From Solea solea (lineage: Eukaryota > Chordata > Actinopteri > Pleuronectiformes > Soleidae), in contig NC_081146.1 of the NCBI RefSeq assembly GCF_958295425.1, positions 24,982,395 through 25,046,394 on the forward strand: 64,000 nucleotides of DNA, written 5' to 3'. The position numbers and the translations under genes are program-made. Shown here one piece after another: positions 33,180-43,839 of the stretch (its first letter is position 1; each line of letters begins with the position of its first letter). The notes below the pieces were generated by a model. That model was not told the DNA's origin, did no database searches, and was given only the letters and a program-made list of their open reading frames with translations.

Positions 33180-33430
33180 AACCAAAGCAAAAACAGAACA
33201 AGAACAAAGTGAAATAACAAGAGTAAAATAAGTTAAAAAAAGTAAAAACTTACGTGAATAACAGAAAACGAGGAGCGAAACAGAGAACAAAAGGAAAAGC
33301 GTGAGTTTATATACCCACACTAGACACAGGTGATACTAATGAGGGCGGGGCAGGTCGTCAAAAAGGCGGGAAAATCAGACAAAGACAAAATAAAACAGGA
33401 TGTGTCAAAATAAAACAGGAAATTCACAAA
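33180..33430 (-). repeat. Teleost dispersed repeat ('gagggcggggcagg' type)
   Basis: 'cacactagacacaggtgata', 'ctaatgagggcggggcaggt' and duplicated 'caaaataaaacagga' words. I know this order from fish genomes as a non-coding interspersed repeat, possibly LTR- or DNA-element-derived. Confidence 0.45.
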
Positions 33431-33464
33431 AAGCACCCACTAGTAACTACAAGCAGTGCTGTAA

Positions 33465-33880
33465 TGTAACTTTACTTTAAATTTACATATATTTCCAGCA
33501 ACTTTTACTCCACTACAGTTCCTCTTAATCTCTTTGTTACTACCAAATAAAATCAGAACAATAAGAGTTGGTATTATGGTCTGTATTTACATAGAGCTTT
33601 GCTAGACTCGATGAGCTGCTCTTACACCAAGGTTTTCACTCATTTACACGCTGCAACATGGGGTTCAGTGACATATATAGACTTAGCGGAGCCAGGAATT
33701 GAACGCACAACCTTCCAAATTGAAAGACAACTCGCCCTACCACTGAGCCACCAAGGGCTCCATCCTAACTTAAGTGCATTTTAAATCAGAAAAATGACTT
33801 TTGATATTTAAGTACGTTAAATGTCCTAAACTTTAAGACTTTTTACTTAAGTAATATTATAAAAAAAGTGACTTCATCCT
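33465..33880. repeat. Dispersed fish repeat, family D, copy 2, interrupted
   Basis: 'acttttactccactacag' at the left, then an insertion at about 33560-33770 ('gaattgaacgcacaacc', 'ctaccactgagccaccaagg'), then 'aaaatgacttttgatattt', 'aagtacgttaaatgtcct' and 'aaactttaagactttttac', matching copy 1. The inserted piece is itself a fish repeat that ends in the 'accactgagccacc' formula. Confidence 0.55.
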
Positions 33881-33989
33881 TAAAAAGAAGCAGAAGAAGC
33901 CTTTTGTCTTTGCTGAGTGTTAATTATGTGATGTGCTGTTTTTACTGTGTGTCAGAAACAGTTATTCAAGAGTTGTTTTTTTTTTACTG

Positions 33990-34205
33990 TGGAGGATTTT
34001 TGCCCCGTCATCTGTGGCCGTGAGAGCGAGATTCGCCACATGAGGAGTTCAGTTTGAAAAGACACAGAAAAGAGAGACGAAAGAGGAAAGTCTGGTCCAA
34101 ACATGGGCCAAAATCAGAGGCTATAGCAGCGGAAGAAACACAGAGCGATAGCTGCTGCGTTTGAACTCAGTAATTGCTTGGCCACTCGGCAGGCGATGCA
34201 ACAGA
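33990..34205. promoter_or_regulatory. Possible conserved non-coding element
   Basis: Unique balanced DNA ('cgagattcgccacatgagg', 'ctcagtaattgcttggcc'). Weak evidence. Confidence 0.25.
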
Positions 34206-34209
34206 GGAG

Positions 34210-34796
34210 AGGAGTGTGTGCGTGTGGTGTGTGTGGTGTGTGTGTGTGTGCGGTGTGTGTTTCCCAGCCCCACTGTGCAGCCTCGTCGAGTACAAAGGCG
34301 GAGAATGAACTTCAGACGGCTTTAATGCCTGAAGAGAAAGAATATGGACATTAAATTATCAGGGGGAAACAGCAGGGTGCGAGAAAAAAGAACATTAAAT
34401 AAAATAAAGCAGAGTCTTGTGAAGGCGGCGGGAAAAAAAACCACACAACGTACATCCAGACTGTGCTTCTGACACGGAAACCTGGCCAAATTCACACACT
34501 CCTTTATTCTGAGCTTCACACTGATGCTCTCTCTCAGTGTGTGTGTGTGTGTGAATATACCGTCTGTGTGCAAACGCTTTTGACTTTTTTCTAAATTGGA
34601 ATTTAAGCAATAAGCTACAGAACCATAATACACATCCTCTCTGTTTGAGTTGAAAATGCTCACACACACACACACACACACTGCTCTCCTTTAAAGCTGG
34701 ACTTACATCTGTTATCATCAACAACAACAACAACAACCACGACAACGACAGCAGAGCTGCAGCTCATTTACGACTGAGACATTTAAAGTTGTAAGA
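34210..34796. repeat. Microsatellite-rich stretch: (GT)n, (GT)n, (CA)n, (CAA)n
   Basis: GT runs at 34216-34260 and 34539-34552, (CA)10 at 34662-34681, and (CAA)n at 34715-34737. Frames that cross them on the minus strand (34322-34745) are artefacts. Confidence 0.85.
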
Positions 34797-36250
34797 AAAT
34801 CACAAAATAACATTATTTTTCTGCCGTTTTTGGATCAAAGGTGAAGAAAATCACCCGTACTGACCAAATATTTGTCTTATAACACCCTAAATATCAATGT
34901 TTGATATAATTTTATTGATTCATTAGGATGTTAATGCCACATTAGGTTCATCTTTTTACAATTTTAAGATGAAAAATCCAAAAATAACATTATTTTTCTG
35001 CCATTTTTGGATCAAACGTGAAGAAAATCACCCGTACTGACCAAATATTTGTCTTATAACACTTAAATATCAAGGTTTGATATAATTTTATTGATTCATT
35101 AGGATGTTAATGCCACATTAGGTTCATCTTTTTACAATTTTAAGATGAAAAATCCAAAAATAACATTATTTTACTGCAGTTGAATAACATTAACACAAAA
35201 ATTGAATAACATCATCTGTAGTGAGCAAATATTTGTCTTTTAACACATAAATATCGGTGTTTGATATCATTTTATTGATTTATTAGGATGTTTATGAAAC
35301 AATAGATTAATCTTTTTAATATTTTAAGATGAAAAATCACAACATAACTTCATTTTATTGCAGTTATGCATCATACATAAAGAAAATCAATTGTACTGAG
35401 CAAATATTTGTCACCAGTGAGTTGGTTGTTCAAGTTAATCCTCTTTTAACACTTAAATATCAGGGTTTAATATCTTTTAATCAATCTTTAGGACATTTTA
35501 AGATGAAAAGAATCCCAAAATAACTTTATTTTAGTGCAGTTTGTGGATCATACATGAAGAAAATCACTTGTGCTGAGTAAATATTTGTCACTAATGAGTT
35601 CTTTGGTTGAGTTAATCTTCTTTTAACACTTAAATATCAGTGTTTAATATAATTCTATTGATTTATTAGGACGTTTAGGGCACAGGAGATGAAGCTTGTT
35701 GACATTTAAAGATGAAAAATCTCAAAATATCATTTTTTATTACAGTTTTTGTGTCATACATGAAGAAAATCAGCCTTTTAGGCAGAATAAGTGGAGCCTA
35801 TTGTGTCTCTGTGACTATAACCACAATAATAACATAATCACCTGCCTTTGTCATATTTCAAAAACAACAACATTAAAGCTAATTCACACATTCACATTAA
35901 AGTTCATAAAATAATCTCAAAATGATTTAACGTTATCATTTTTTAAAGAAAATCACTCTTTATTAAGCAGCTGTTTGTCACAAATGGACGATAATATGAA
36001 GTTAATACTTTTTTAACCTTTAAATATCAATATTTATCATCATATTACGTTTGTCTTAATTCATCAGCTCAACAGATGAACCTTATGGACATTTAAAGAT
36101 GAAAAAAATCACGACATATCTTCATTTTACCGCAGCACACGTGAAGGAAAACCATCTTAATGTGTCTCTGAGACTGTAACCACAATAATAATGTAATCAT
36201 ATTTTAACACGACAACAACAACAACAACACTGTAACTAATTCATTAAAAA
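34797..36250. repeat. Satellite-like tandem array, ~176-bp unit, about 8 copies
   Basis: The anchor word 'ataacattattttt' and its variants recur near 34807, 34984, 35160, 35344, 35520 and 35727, then in decayed form near 35920 and 36115. Each unit continues 'gaagaaaatcac', 'aaatatttgtc', 'cttttaacac', 'taaatatca(g/a)tgtttgatat' and 'ttgatt(c/t)attaggatgtt'. The first two units are nearly identical and similarity falls rightward. AT-rich. Frames inside are meaningless. Confidence 0.95.
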
Positions 36251-37030
36251 TCCTAACAAAATTACTTAAATCACTCTTTATTAAACAACTGTTGTGTCTG
36301 TTGTGTACTGTTAATTATACAAAACTAAATTAATGATCTATTTCTTTAAATAGCACAAGTTTAATATAATATGTCTTGTGTTGTGACAGCTGCTCTAATT
36401 TCATCAACAACACCAGACAAACTTATTTAAAAAATTCTTTCCTTTTTTTTCTTTTGTTTGCACCTGAAAATCACCTTTTATTTATTTATTTATTTATTTG
36501 ACACGACATCAGTGACTTTGAGTCTTTGCTCCAAATAGACTCCAGATTTCAAAGTGAGCTGAAAAATGGGGGAAATAAAAGAGTGGTGTGTGGCTAAATG
36601 AAAAGAGAGTCACTCCTGAGAGTTACACACACGCACACACACAACTTATTAATCTTTAATATCTGCTCTTCACCTCCTCCTCCTTCTCCTCCTCCTCAGT
36701 TTATCTCCTCTGAAGCGATTACACCCCAGAGGGACGAGCACGCACACACACACACACACCTACAGCAATAATATATCATTACATACTAAACATATAGCAG
36801 CGACACAAACAGCCTTTATTGCTACTCCAGGGCGAGTGTTTATTTATAATAATCAGTGCTGTAGCAGAGTTAGCATTGTTAGCTGTGTTAGCAGCAGTGT
36901 TAGCCACACAGAGATCACTCGTCTTCAACAGACTCACACTTTTCCTCTGTCTCTGTTTCTGTTTTCATACTAATTGATTTCAGTAGCCTCACATTGACAT
37001 TAGGGGGTGCTGGAATTCTTCACACTGGAG
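36251..37030. other. Spacer with (TTTA)n, CA and TCC runs
   Basis: (TTTA)6 at 36477-36500, a (CTC)n patch at 36675-36700 and (CA)8 at 36744-36759. A possible unique element, 'cctttattgctactccaggg' and 'gtttatttataataatcag', lies at 36800-36870. No gene. Confidence 0.5.
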
Positions 37031-37065
37031 TGATGATGATGATGAGGAGGAGGAGGAGGAGGAGG
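37031..37065. repeat. (GAT)n(GAG)n compound repeat
   Basis: Four GAT units run into about eight GAG units. Confidence 0.95.
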
Positions 37066-37760
37066 TGAAGTTCCAAAGACTGATGTGATTTTTGTGAAAG
37101 TTTAAAAACATCTGTGGAAGGTTTTTTTTATTCAAAGAAAGTGTCAGTGAAATCTAGTTTTTACACGGAAATGACAGATTTTTTTACATCTTGAAGATTC
37201 AACATCTTCCTTAAAGGTGAACGCAGACATCAGACACAGCATTTTAAAACAAAACAGATTAAAGTCCAAAGACTGGTGTGATTTAGTGAAAGTTTAAACA
37301 TCTATGGAAGGTTTTACTCCAAATAAGGTGTCAGTAAAATCAGAAAAGCAGCTGAATTTGCCTTTTTTTTTCACTTAAAGATTCAACATCTTCTTATATA
37401 TTGAGTGTTTCAAGGTGAATGAGTACACACAGTTACATCAGACACAGAACTTTAAAACCATGTTCATGACATGTTTGACAGTTTAAAACACATTAAAAAC
37501 AGATTAATGTCCAAAGACAAATGTGATTTTGTGGAAGTTAAAACATATTTGGAAGGTTTTAATTGAAATAAAGCTCCAGTAAAATCTAAAAATGAGTCCT
37601 TAGGTGAACATAAACATGAGACACAATTTTAAAACAAAACAGTTTAAAATCCAAAGACAGATGTCAATTTGTGAAAGTTTAAAGACACAGATATAACTTT
37701 AAAACATCTATACAAGTTTTTTTTTTATTTAACAATAAATCTCCAGTAACATCAGTTACA

Positions 37761-37781
37761 TTCAACAGTTAAACTGTTGAA
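37761..37781. repeat. 10-bp inverted repeat, 1-nt loop
   Basis: ttcaacagtt-a-aactgttgaa, inside the degenerate repeat. Confidence 0.9.
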
Positions 37782-37824
37782 TTTGACAGTTTTGTTAGCT
37801 TTTACATTAAATTATAAATAACTT

Positions 37825-38060
37825 ATACTATACAATATTTCAAGAGAAAACTAAAATATTTCAAGAGGAACACACAATATTTCAAGAAAATACTACAATA
37901 TTTACCAAAAACAATACAATGTTTCAGACAACACAATGATATTTTAGAACACACTACATTATTTCAGAAAAAAAATACAATATTTTAAGAAAATACTACT
38001 AATAATACAATATTTCCAGATAAAACGTCAATATTTCAGGAAAAAACAATATTTATAATC
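37825..38060. repeat. ~20-bp 'acaatatttcaag' tandem array, locus 1
   Basis: About ten units such as 'acaatatttcaagaaaatact' with variants (tttcagaca, ttttagaac). The same unit builds arrays at 39.79-40.13 and 41.13-41.54 kb. Confidence 0.9.
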
Positions 38061-38245
38061 CAATAACTTTTAAAATCTTGAACAGAAATTTGATTTTACT
38101 TGAATCTTGTTTTCTTTTTCTTTTTTTAAGGTTCAACAACTTTTTAAATGTTGAGCCCCAAAACATGAAACACAGACCAAACTTTACAACTTTAAACAAC
38201 TATGGAAAGTTTGAAAATTCAAATAAAACTTAAAAGCAGATATGT

Positions 38246-38685
38246 TGTTTATTTAACTTTTTCTCTGTTGTTTATTTCTCTCACTAAATGATAGATATTG
38301 ATCTCGGAGTCTCGCTCCTGAATCTCGAGTCTAAATTGATCAGACACAGAAGTTTAGAGTTCATCACTTTTACTTTAATAACTTTTTTGTGCTTCTGTCT
38401 TGGAACAAATTGCATTTAGCCCGTTTATCAAATAAATAACTCAATAAATAAATGAATGCTTTTTAGGATTAATTAATTGGATTATGTTGAATTATTCTTC
38501 CACTTTTTCTTTATGCAAAGACAAATCTTTCCTTTCTTTTGTGCTTTTTCCAAGCAGAAAAACTGGGAAAACTTCTCTTAGAAGTAACTTATTCAAAGTA
38601 CAACTCATGAATAATTGAAGAAAACACATTTCTCCACACACACACACTGCTTGTTTATTTATACATACATATGTATAAAATATCA
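38246..38685. other. AT-rich spacer, no gene
   Basis: The minus frame at 38492-38686 is featureless. Confidence 0.35.
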
Positions 38686-38689
38686 TTTA

Positions 38690-39075
38690 TTCTAAGAGGG
38701 TCTATAAATCAAAAGTATTCCCGCAGAATAACAGATAAGTGAGGTTATTGTGCGACGGGGGCCAGCTGGTGGTAATAATTTAATGACGTTTTACAGGCGC
38801 CATAAAGACGGCAAACAGATGTGGCATTAAGGATTATAAAGTTGGTAAAACTTTTAACAAGTGCTATGTATTTCAGCGCCGTGCGACGGCAACAACCCCC
38901 AGAACGAAAGGGGGAATTTACACATCCTTCAATTCCTGAAGCTATCAATCACACGTGTGTTATTCCCCCGGGAGCGTCTTTACATGCATATTTATCAGCC
39001 CGACATGCTAATTCCCGCCGCCGTAACACCCGCCAGGCACATCTCCAGGCGTGTTTATGACTCGTAATTGTTGAT
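38690..39075. promoter_or_regulatory. Candidate conserved non-coding element (strong)
   Basis: Unique balanced DNA over 380 bp: 'gtctataaatcaaaagtattcc', 'ggtggtaataatttaatgacg', 'caggcgccataaagacgg', 'aaggattataaagttgg', 'gaagctatcaatcacacg', 'gcatatttatcagcccgac', 'atgctaattcccgccgcc' and 'gtttatgactcgtaattg'. It contains HOX/PBX-like (ATAAA, ATCAATCA) and TAAT cores. The short frames on both strands are chance. One of the best enhancer candidates here. Confidence 0.55.
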
Positions 39076-39300
39076 ATCCCCCCCCCCACCACCCCCCGCC
39101 ACCAACACCTTTTGATATATTTCTTTCAACTGAGACATCATTTGGTTTTTGTGGTCCGGAGTCAACGACCAATGAGGCGGAGTGACCCCGGCTTTTCAAT
39201 TTTAGATTTACAGTTCAATGTGTGTTAGCGCTGAGCAGAGAGGAGGAGGAGAAGAAACAAGAGGAGGAGAACGAGGAGGAGGAGGGGGTTCAGATGTACT
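39076..39300. other. C-rich and GAG-rich simple sequence
   Basis: C9 and ACC/CCG words at 39079-39105, and (GAG)n purine tract at 39238-39285. Confidence 0.8.
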
Positions 39301-39592
39301 TAACTTATCAGCAGTAAAAAAAAGCTCATCTCAAGGTTAGTTAATTGATTTGGAAATAAAATAAGGAGGTGAATCATTATCGCAGGGAGACGTGAGATGT
39401 GGATCTGCTCGTCACAGAAGCCCCGCAGGGAAAATAAAAAAGGAATAAATAAATCACAATAAACTTCTATAACCTGGACGTCGCTCACACGAGAGTTTAT
39501 CATCTTTTTGCCAAAGTTTTAGCGATATTGTAGCACGCGGTCCAAGCTCATCAGCATGTATTTACATCGCTAAAGAGCGTATATGAAGCTCT
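39301..39592. promoter_or_regulatory. Candidate conserved non-coding element
   Basis: 'aaggttagttaattgatttgg', 'ggtgaatcattatcgcagg', 'gtttatcatctttttgcc' and 'catgtatttacatcgctaaag' in unique sequence. Confidence 0.4.
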
Positions 39593-39746
39593 GAGAACGA
39601 TGAGTGGGAGATGTTTGCCTCTCTCTCTCTTTTCTCTCCTCCTCCTTCATCTTTCTTCCAGTTTCTGCTTCTGTTTTTTTCCCCGACAGACACCTGCCGC
39701 CGAACGCGCCGCACCTCCAGGGAAACATCTGACATCTGAGGAAATG
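39593..39746. repeat. Local duplication, copy A
   Basis: It begins 'gagaacgatgagtgggag', passes through a CT tract, 'cgacagacacctgccgcc', 'gccgcacctccagggaaa' and 'gacatctgaggaaatg'. It matches 40133-40275 in order, with differences mainly in the CT tract. Confidence 0.9.
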
Positions 39747-39789
39747 TGATTGGTTGGGGAGAAGACAACTAGAGTGGCCTCGAAGGTCA

Positions 39790-40130
39790 AAACATGGCAG
39801 TATTTCAAGAAAAAACTGCAATATTTTGTGAAAATACTACAATATTTACCAAAACACAAAAATATTTCAGACACCGCTTTAAAACACTGCAATTTATTTT
39901 GTAAAACGACACTATTTCAAAAACTTGAATATTTCAAGAAAAAACTACACCATTTCAAAAAAATACAATTTTTCAAGAAAATAATTTCAGACACTACAAT
40001 ACTTTAAAAACACAACAATATTTTAGTACACACTACAATATTTCAAGAAGATACGACAATATTTCAGACACCACTTTAGAAAACACTGCAAATCTTTTTG
40101 GAAAAACTTCAGATATTAACAATATTTTCT
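39790..40130. repeat. ~20-bp 'acaatatttcaag' tandem array, locus 2
   Basis: Units such as 'actacaatatttaccaaaa', 'tttcagacaccgctttaaaa' and 'aatatttcaagaaaaaact'. It sits exactly between the two copies of the local duplication. Lys/Phe-rich frames are artefacts. Confidence 0.9.
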
Positions 40131-40132
40131 TG

Positions 40133-40275
40133 GAGAATGATGAGTGGGAGATCTCTCTCTCTGTCTCTCTCCCCTCCATCTTTCCTTCTTTCTTTCTTTC
40201 AGTTTGGTTTTTTTTCCGACAGACACCTGCCGCCAAAGTGCCGCACCTCCAGGGAAAGCGACATCTGAGGAAATG
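40133..40275. repeat. Local duplication, copy B
   Basis: Starts 540 bp after copy A and repeats it. The two copies share the unusual GC-rich block 'acagacacctgccgcc'. A minus frame of 160 codons (40033-40515) and others cover it, but they simply read across duplication, CT tract and array. Confidence 0.9.
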
Positions 40276-40838
40276 CAATTTGAGCGTTTGAGCGCCACAA
40301 AGGGAAAGACAAACAATGCTGGAGAAACGGAGGATAAACACACTGCCGAGTTGATGCTGGACAAACATGTCGCAGGTTTTTTCTCCCCGACGCTCACAGG
40401 TGTGGAAGAATTCAAGGACAAACTTGATTGTGTCACGGCCGGCATCGCTGTTGTTGTTCGTGGGTTTGTTTGCTTGTCGCGCTCGTCTCTTTACCATTGT
40501 TTCTGACACATTCACTCTCCGTGCTTTAAAATGACAGGGGAGGCTCTTAACACACGGGAGGATCCAGGCTTTTTAATCACATGTTGAGTTTAGAGGAAAA
40601 CTAATCAGTGAGCGGAGAAGTCACGTCCACGTGCCGAGTTTCTGAAGACAGAAGCAGCAAAAACTCATTTATGAGGTTTGACTGTGATTTTAAGTTCAGT
40701 TGACTCCTTTGGTTTTGTTGATTTTTAACAGTTTGGACCAATAAATCAAAGACTAGCTACAACTTCTGCACCTGAGAAGGAAAACATTGAAAGAATTGAA
40801 AAGGATCAGGTATATTGGACTCTAAACTGACAGTAGGT
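40276..40838. other. Unique spacer, no gene
   Basis: 40280-40520 is balanced and open in several frames on both strands, with no domain. 40620-40820 is ordinary spacer. Confidence 0.35.
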
Positions 40839-40985
40839 GTTTGCCCTGTGATGAACTGGTGACCTGTCCAGGTTGTGACCCCGCCTATCGCCCTAAGTCA
40901 GCTGGGATTGGCACCAGCGACCTTCCGTGTCCCTCATGTGGAGGATAAAGTGGTAGAAGTTGAATAAATGAATGGATGAAAAGTG
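40839..40985 (-). repeat. Teleost dispersed repeat, family E, copy 1
   Basis: 'gccctgtgatgaactggtga', 'cctgtccaggttgtgacccc', 'gccctaagtcagctgggat' and terminal 'gaataaatgaatggatga' are the diagnostic words of one of the commonest fish interspersed repeats. This copy is inverted relative to those at 50.9 and 61.3 kb. Confidence 0.85.
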
Positions 40986-41124
40986 GCAAAATATAAATTG
41001 CAGAGAACAAAGTGATATGGTTCTGATTTTCAGGACAAAGTTCCACGAGTTTTCAAGTGTTTTCAAATCTCCAAAAAAACTACAGGGGCATTGAAGGGTC
41101 AAAAAATGAAACGAAATGTTGCTA

Positions 41125-41545
41125 GCCAAAGTATTTTCAAAAAACACTATAATATTTAAAGAAAGAGAACTACACTATTTCAAGAAAAACTACAATATTT
41201 ACCAAAAAACTTTTCAGAAACTACAATACTTTAGAAAACCACATTTTAGAAAACACAACTTTTTTTGGAAAACTTTTCACAAAATTTTAGAAAACACAAT
41301 TTTCTTTTTAGAAAAGTTTTCACAACATCTTAGAAAACTATTTTTTTTAAAGAAAATTTTTCACAAAATTTTAGAAAAAATCTTTTCACAAGATATTGTA
41401 GAAAGTTTTCACAAATCTTAGAAAGCCATTTTTTTTAAAGAAAAACTTTTCACAAAATTTTAGAAAACACAATTTTCTTTTTAGAAAAAAAAGTTTTCAC
41501 AAAGGTTTTAGAACACTTTTCACAAAAGTTGTAGAACACTTCATA
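41125..41545. repeat. ~20-bp 'acaatatttcaag' tandem array, locus 3
   Basis: The left part has the same unit as loci 1 and 2; the right part is dominated by a derived unit 'cttttcacaaaattttagaaaa' repeated about ten times. Confidence 0.9.
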
Positions 41546-41639
41546 ACTTTTCATAAAACAGGAAGTGAAGTCAGTTCTGTCCAGTCCCCCAAAAAGGTTG
41601 TGTGCACTCACAAAAAAATGGTTTGTTCTTTGTCCTGTC

Positions 41640-41970
41640 AGTCAGCTGTGAAACGTTAAAGTGCGTTGACCTTCAGGGCCACCATAGAAACAAAAACTAC
41701 CAAGTAAAAGTTGCCAAAATTGACCACATAATAATCAAAATGGTCGACTTCCTGTTAGATTTCGATGATGTCTCCAGGAGACACATTTGCTTGTGATCAC
41801 CTGATACATATATCTACCAATACAGGATCCAAGGGCTGACATTAGGGGGCACAGATGATCCAGTTTGTGATAAAAGAACAAACTTAATTCTGGGCAAAAT
41901 TTCATGAGTTTTCGTGCTTATTTCTGCCCCCAGAAGAGCAATTGCCTTTCTGACGGTTTATGATTTTCAA
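41640..41970. repeat. Probable dispersed repeat, unassigned
   Basis: 'ccaagtaaaagttgcc', 'aaaatggtcgacttcctg', 'gcaaaatttcatgagtttt' and 'gcccccagaagagcaattgcc' are phrasings typical of a fish repeat related in style to family C. No ends are visible. Confidence 0.4.
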
Positions 41971-42004
41971 AGGCAGAGGAAAAAGAAAGAAACAGGCCTG
42001 CAGT

Positions 42005-42345
42005 CAGTGTGTGAGTGAAGAGTCATCCCTTATAAACACGGCCATTGTTTAGCGTCTCATAAAAAGACAAATAAGTAGGTGTCGGCGCAGAAATGACTTC
42101 CCCGCGATGAACCGTCATCGCCGGCGTTGACGCGGCATCGCTCGCGTCTGCCCGCGCAGGTGCATGAAAAATGGATCGGGCTTGGCTGTGGCTGCTGTCG
42201 GTGAAGAAATGAATTATTAATGACGCATTTAAGTATTATAACAGAAAAATCAATGAGCATACCTGGTGTAATTAACATGCACAATGTTTCCCATAATCCG
42301 CCACAGTATAATTACGCCTCTCTATTCCAGAACACGTTAGCGTTA
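42005..42345. promoter_or_regulatory. Candidate conserved non-coding element (strong)
   Basis: 'gccattgtttagcgtctcat', 'ccgcgatgaaccgtcatcg', 'gcgttgacgcggcatcgc', 'gaattattaatgacgc', 'ggtgtaattaacatgcac' and 'cagtataattacgcc': CpG-containing unique DNA with a series of TAAT cores. The flanks are simple repeats, so the island stands out. Confidence 0.5.
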
Positions 42346-42364
42346 GCAGCACCTGTGTGTTTGG

Positions 42365-42428
42365 TTTGTTCTCTTCCCTCCTTCCCTCCCTCCTCTCTCC
42401 TTTCCTCTCCTCTCCTCTCCTCTCCTGT
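42365..42428. repeat. (CCTCT)n pyrimidine tract
   Basis: CCTCC words pass into about six CCTCT units. The frames that cross it (42220-42657) are not genes. Confidence 0.95.
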
Positions 42429-42974
42429 AATGATACAGAGGCTGCAGAGTGCTCTGGTGTTGGATGCAAGTCCTTTGAATGTAAAGGGATCAAAACCTTG
42501 CGCTCTTTTAAAACCGAAAAATACTGTCTTCTCGTGCTTTTTACTGCAGCTTGTGTGTTCTCACCAGGAACCAGAAATGACTTTCTCTCTTTTTGAAGTG
42601 AATAATATCTGCCACCGAACATGTACACGCGTGTATTTCATGTGCGGCTGCTATTGATTCAGATTGAAGGGGTTGAGGTGTGGGCTTATCTTCTCGTATA
42701 CTGTAACATGTCCACTAATCACTGATTACCACCGTCTGTTTGTTGTGCTGTGACCGCTGCCTGAGAACAAGATTTCCCAGCGTTCCTGAAGGATGCCGGC
42801 GAACAGCTTGAGCGGAATCCAGCGCGGGACTGGGATTTTTCTTTTTCTTTTTTTCCCCCCATTTTTTTTGGCAAGTCAAACTTTATCAGCACAAACACGC
42901 GCAAAATGAAAACAAACACAACCCAGACTGCTAATTACCATCCGCTTGGACCTCTGTCCACTGTTTTTTTTTCC
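42429..42974. other. Unique spacer, no gene
   Basis: Frames on both strands at 42272-42657 start or end in the pyrimidine tract. 42740-42830 is balanced unique DNA. T-rich runs lie at 42838-42870. Confidence 0.35.
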
Positions 42975-43020
<46 letters not shown>

Positions 43021-43021
43021 A
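42975..43021. repeat. (CT)n(CA)n compound microsatellite
   Basis: About fourteen CT units followed by nine CA units. Confidence 0.97.
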
Positions 43022-43400
43022 AATGGCCGTCTGCAGCGTTCCCTCTCTCCGTCCAAAAAGGGGCAACCTTTTTCTCCCGGATAAAACGCGTTGACACGTC
43101 TCGCGGTGCCGGTGATTTTTCAAACCTATTATTTCACGTCGCAAAGTTATAAATTACACGACTGACACCAGTCTGGTATCTTGTGGGCCATGTGGCCTGA
43201 ATCAACGCCAAATCCTGTGCCACTAATTTTACTAATTGCCTGAGCCCGGCCAACACGTTTCATTGGTGTGGAGCCTACAGTGTCACAGGAAGCTAATGAG
43301 AGCTAAATAATGTATGTGAACCTCTCTAATTGCTTCATTTCTCATTTTGCTTACCAATTCTCATATCATAGTTAGGGATGCCAAGTTTTTTTCCCCCCCT
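43022..43400. promoter_or_regulatory. Candidate conserved non-coding element (strong)
   Basis: 'tttcacgtcgcaaagttata', 'gccactaattttactaattgcc', 'gaagctaatgagagctaaa' and 'cctctctaattgcttcatttc': repeated CTAATT(G/T) cores with even spacing in unique DNA. No coding signal. Confidence 0.5.
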
Positions 43401-43678
43401 CCTCCTCCTCCTCCTTCCCTTTTCTGTAACAGTGGTTAATACTAATAACCGCGCCAGTCTGTCAAAGGGCACATTCATGGAGAATGAAGCTCGTCACTGC
43501 ATTGTGTCGCGTTCTATAAACATAATGGCTGAGAAAGTATTTATATTTATATAATATTTATATGGAGTAATCCTCGCCTTTTTCTATGTGGAAGCGTTCA
43601 CAAAACTCCGCTCTCTTCTGGGTAAATATTGCATTATTGCAGGTAACACAGTGTATGCCAGTATGTGCCACCTGGGGA
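43401..43678. promoter_or_regulatory. Candidate conserved non-coding element
   Basis: 'gtggttaatactaataacc', 'ctataaacataatggctgag', 'atttatatggagtaatcc' and 'aaatattgcattattgcagg' in unique DNA after a (CCT)n run. Confidence 0.45.
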
Positions 43679-43697
43679 TGTGTGTGTGTGTGTGTGT
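43679..43697. repeat. (GT)9 microsatellite
   Basis: Pure GT run inside the CNE cluster. Confidence 0.95.
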
Positions 43698-43839
43698 TAT
43701 TTTGTGAGTCTGTGCTTCTCTACGTGTCGTTTCGGCTCACGCAGACACACAATACGAGTGTGTGATAGTGTGTTGTTTCCTTCTTTGGCTGGTTTCCCAC
43801 TGCAGCACGCGTTGGCCACCTCTCCTTTCAGTCCTATCA

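Larger units (their letters stand above)
37068..38245. repeat. Degenerate long-unit repeat ('tccaaagac...gtgaaagttt')
   Basis: The word 'tccaaagac(t/a)g(a/g)tgt' followed by 'gtgaaagttt', 'aaacatctatggaaggtttt', 'agtaaaatc', 'ttcaacatctt' and 'cagacacag' recurs at about 37071, 37262, 37508 and 37650, with a decayed copy at 38105-38240. Spacings of 191, 246 and 142 show unit-length drift. Confidence 0.8.

Noticed and set aside
40033..40515. 160-codon minus frame
   Set aside because: It reads across a local duplication, a CT tract and a tandem array.
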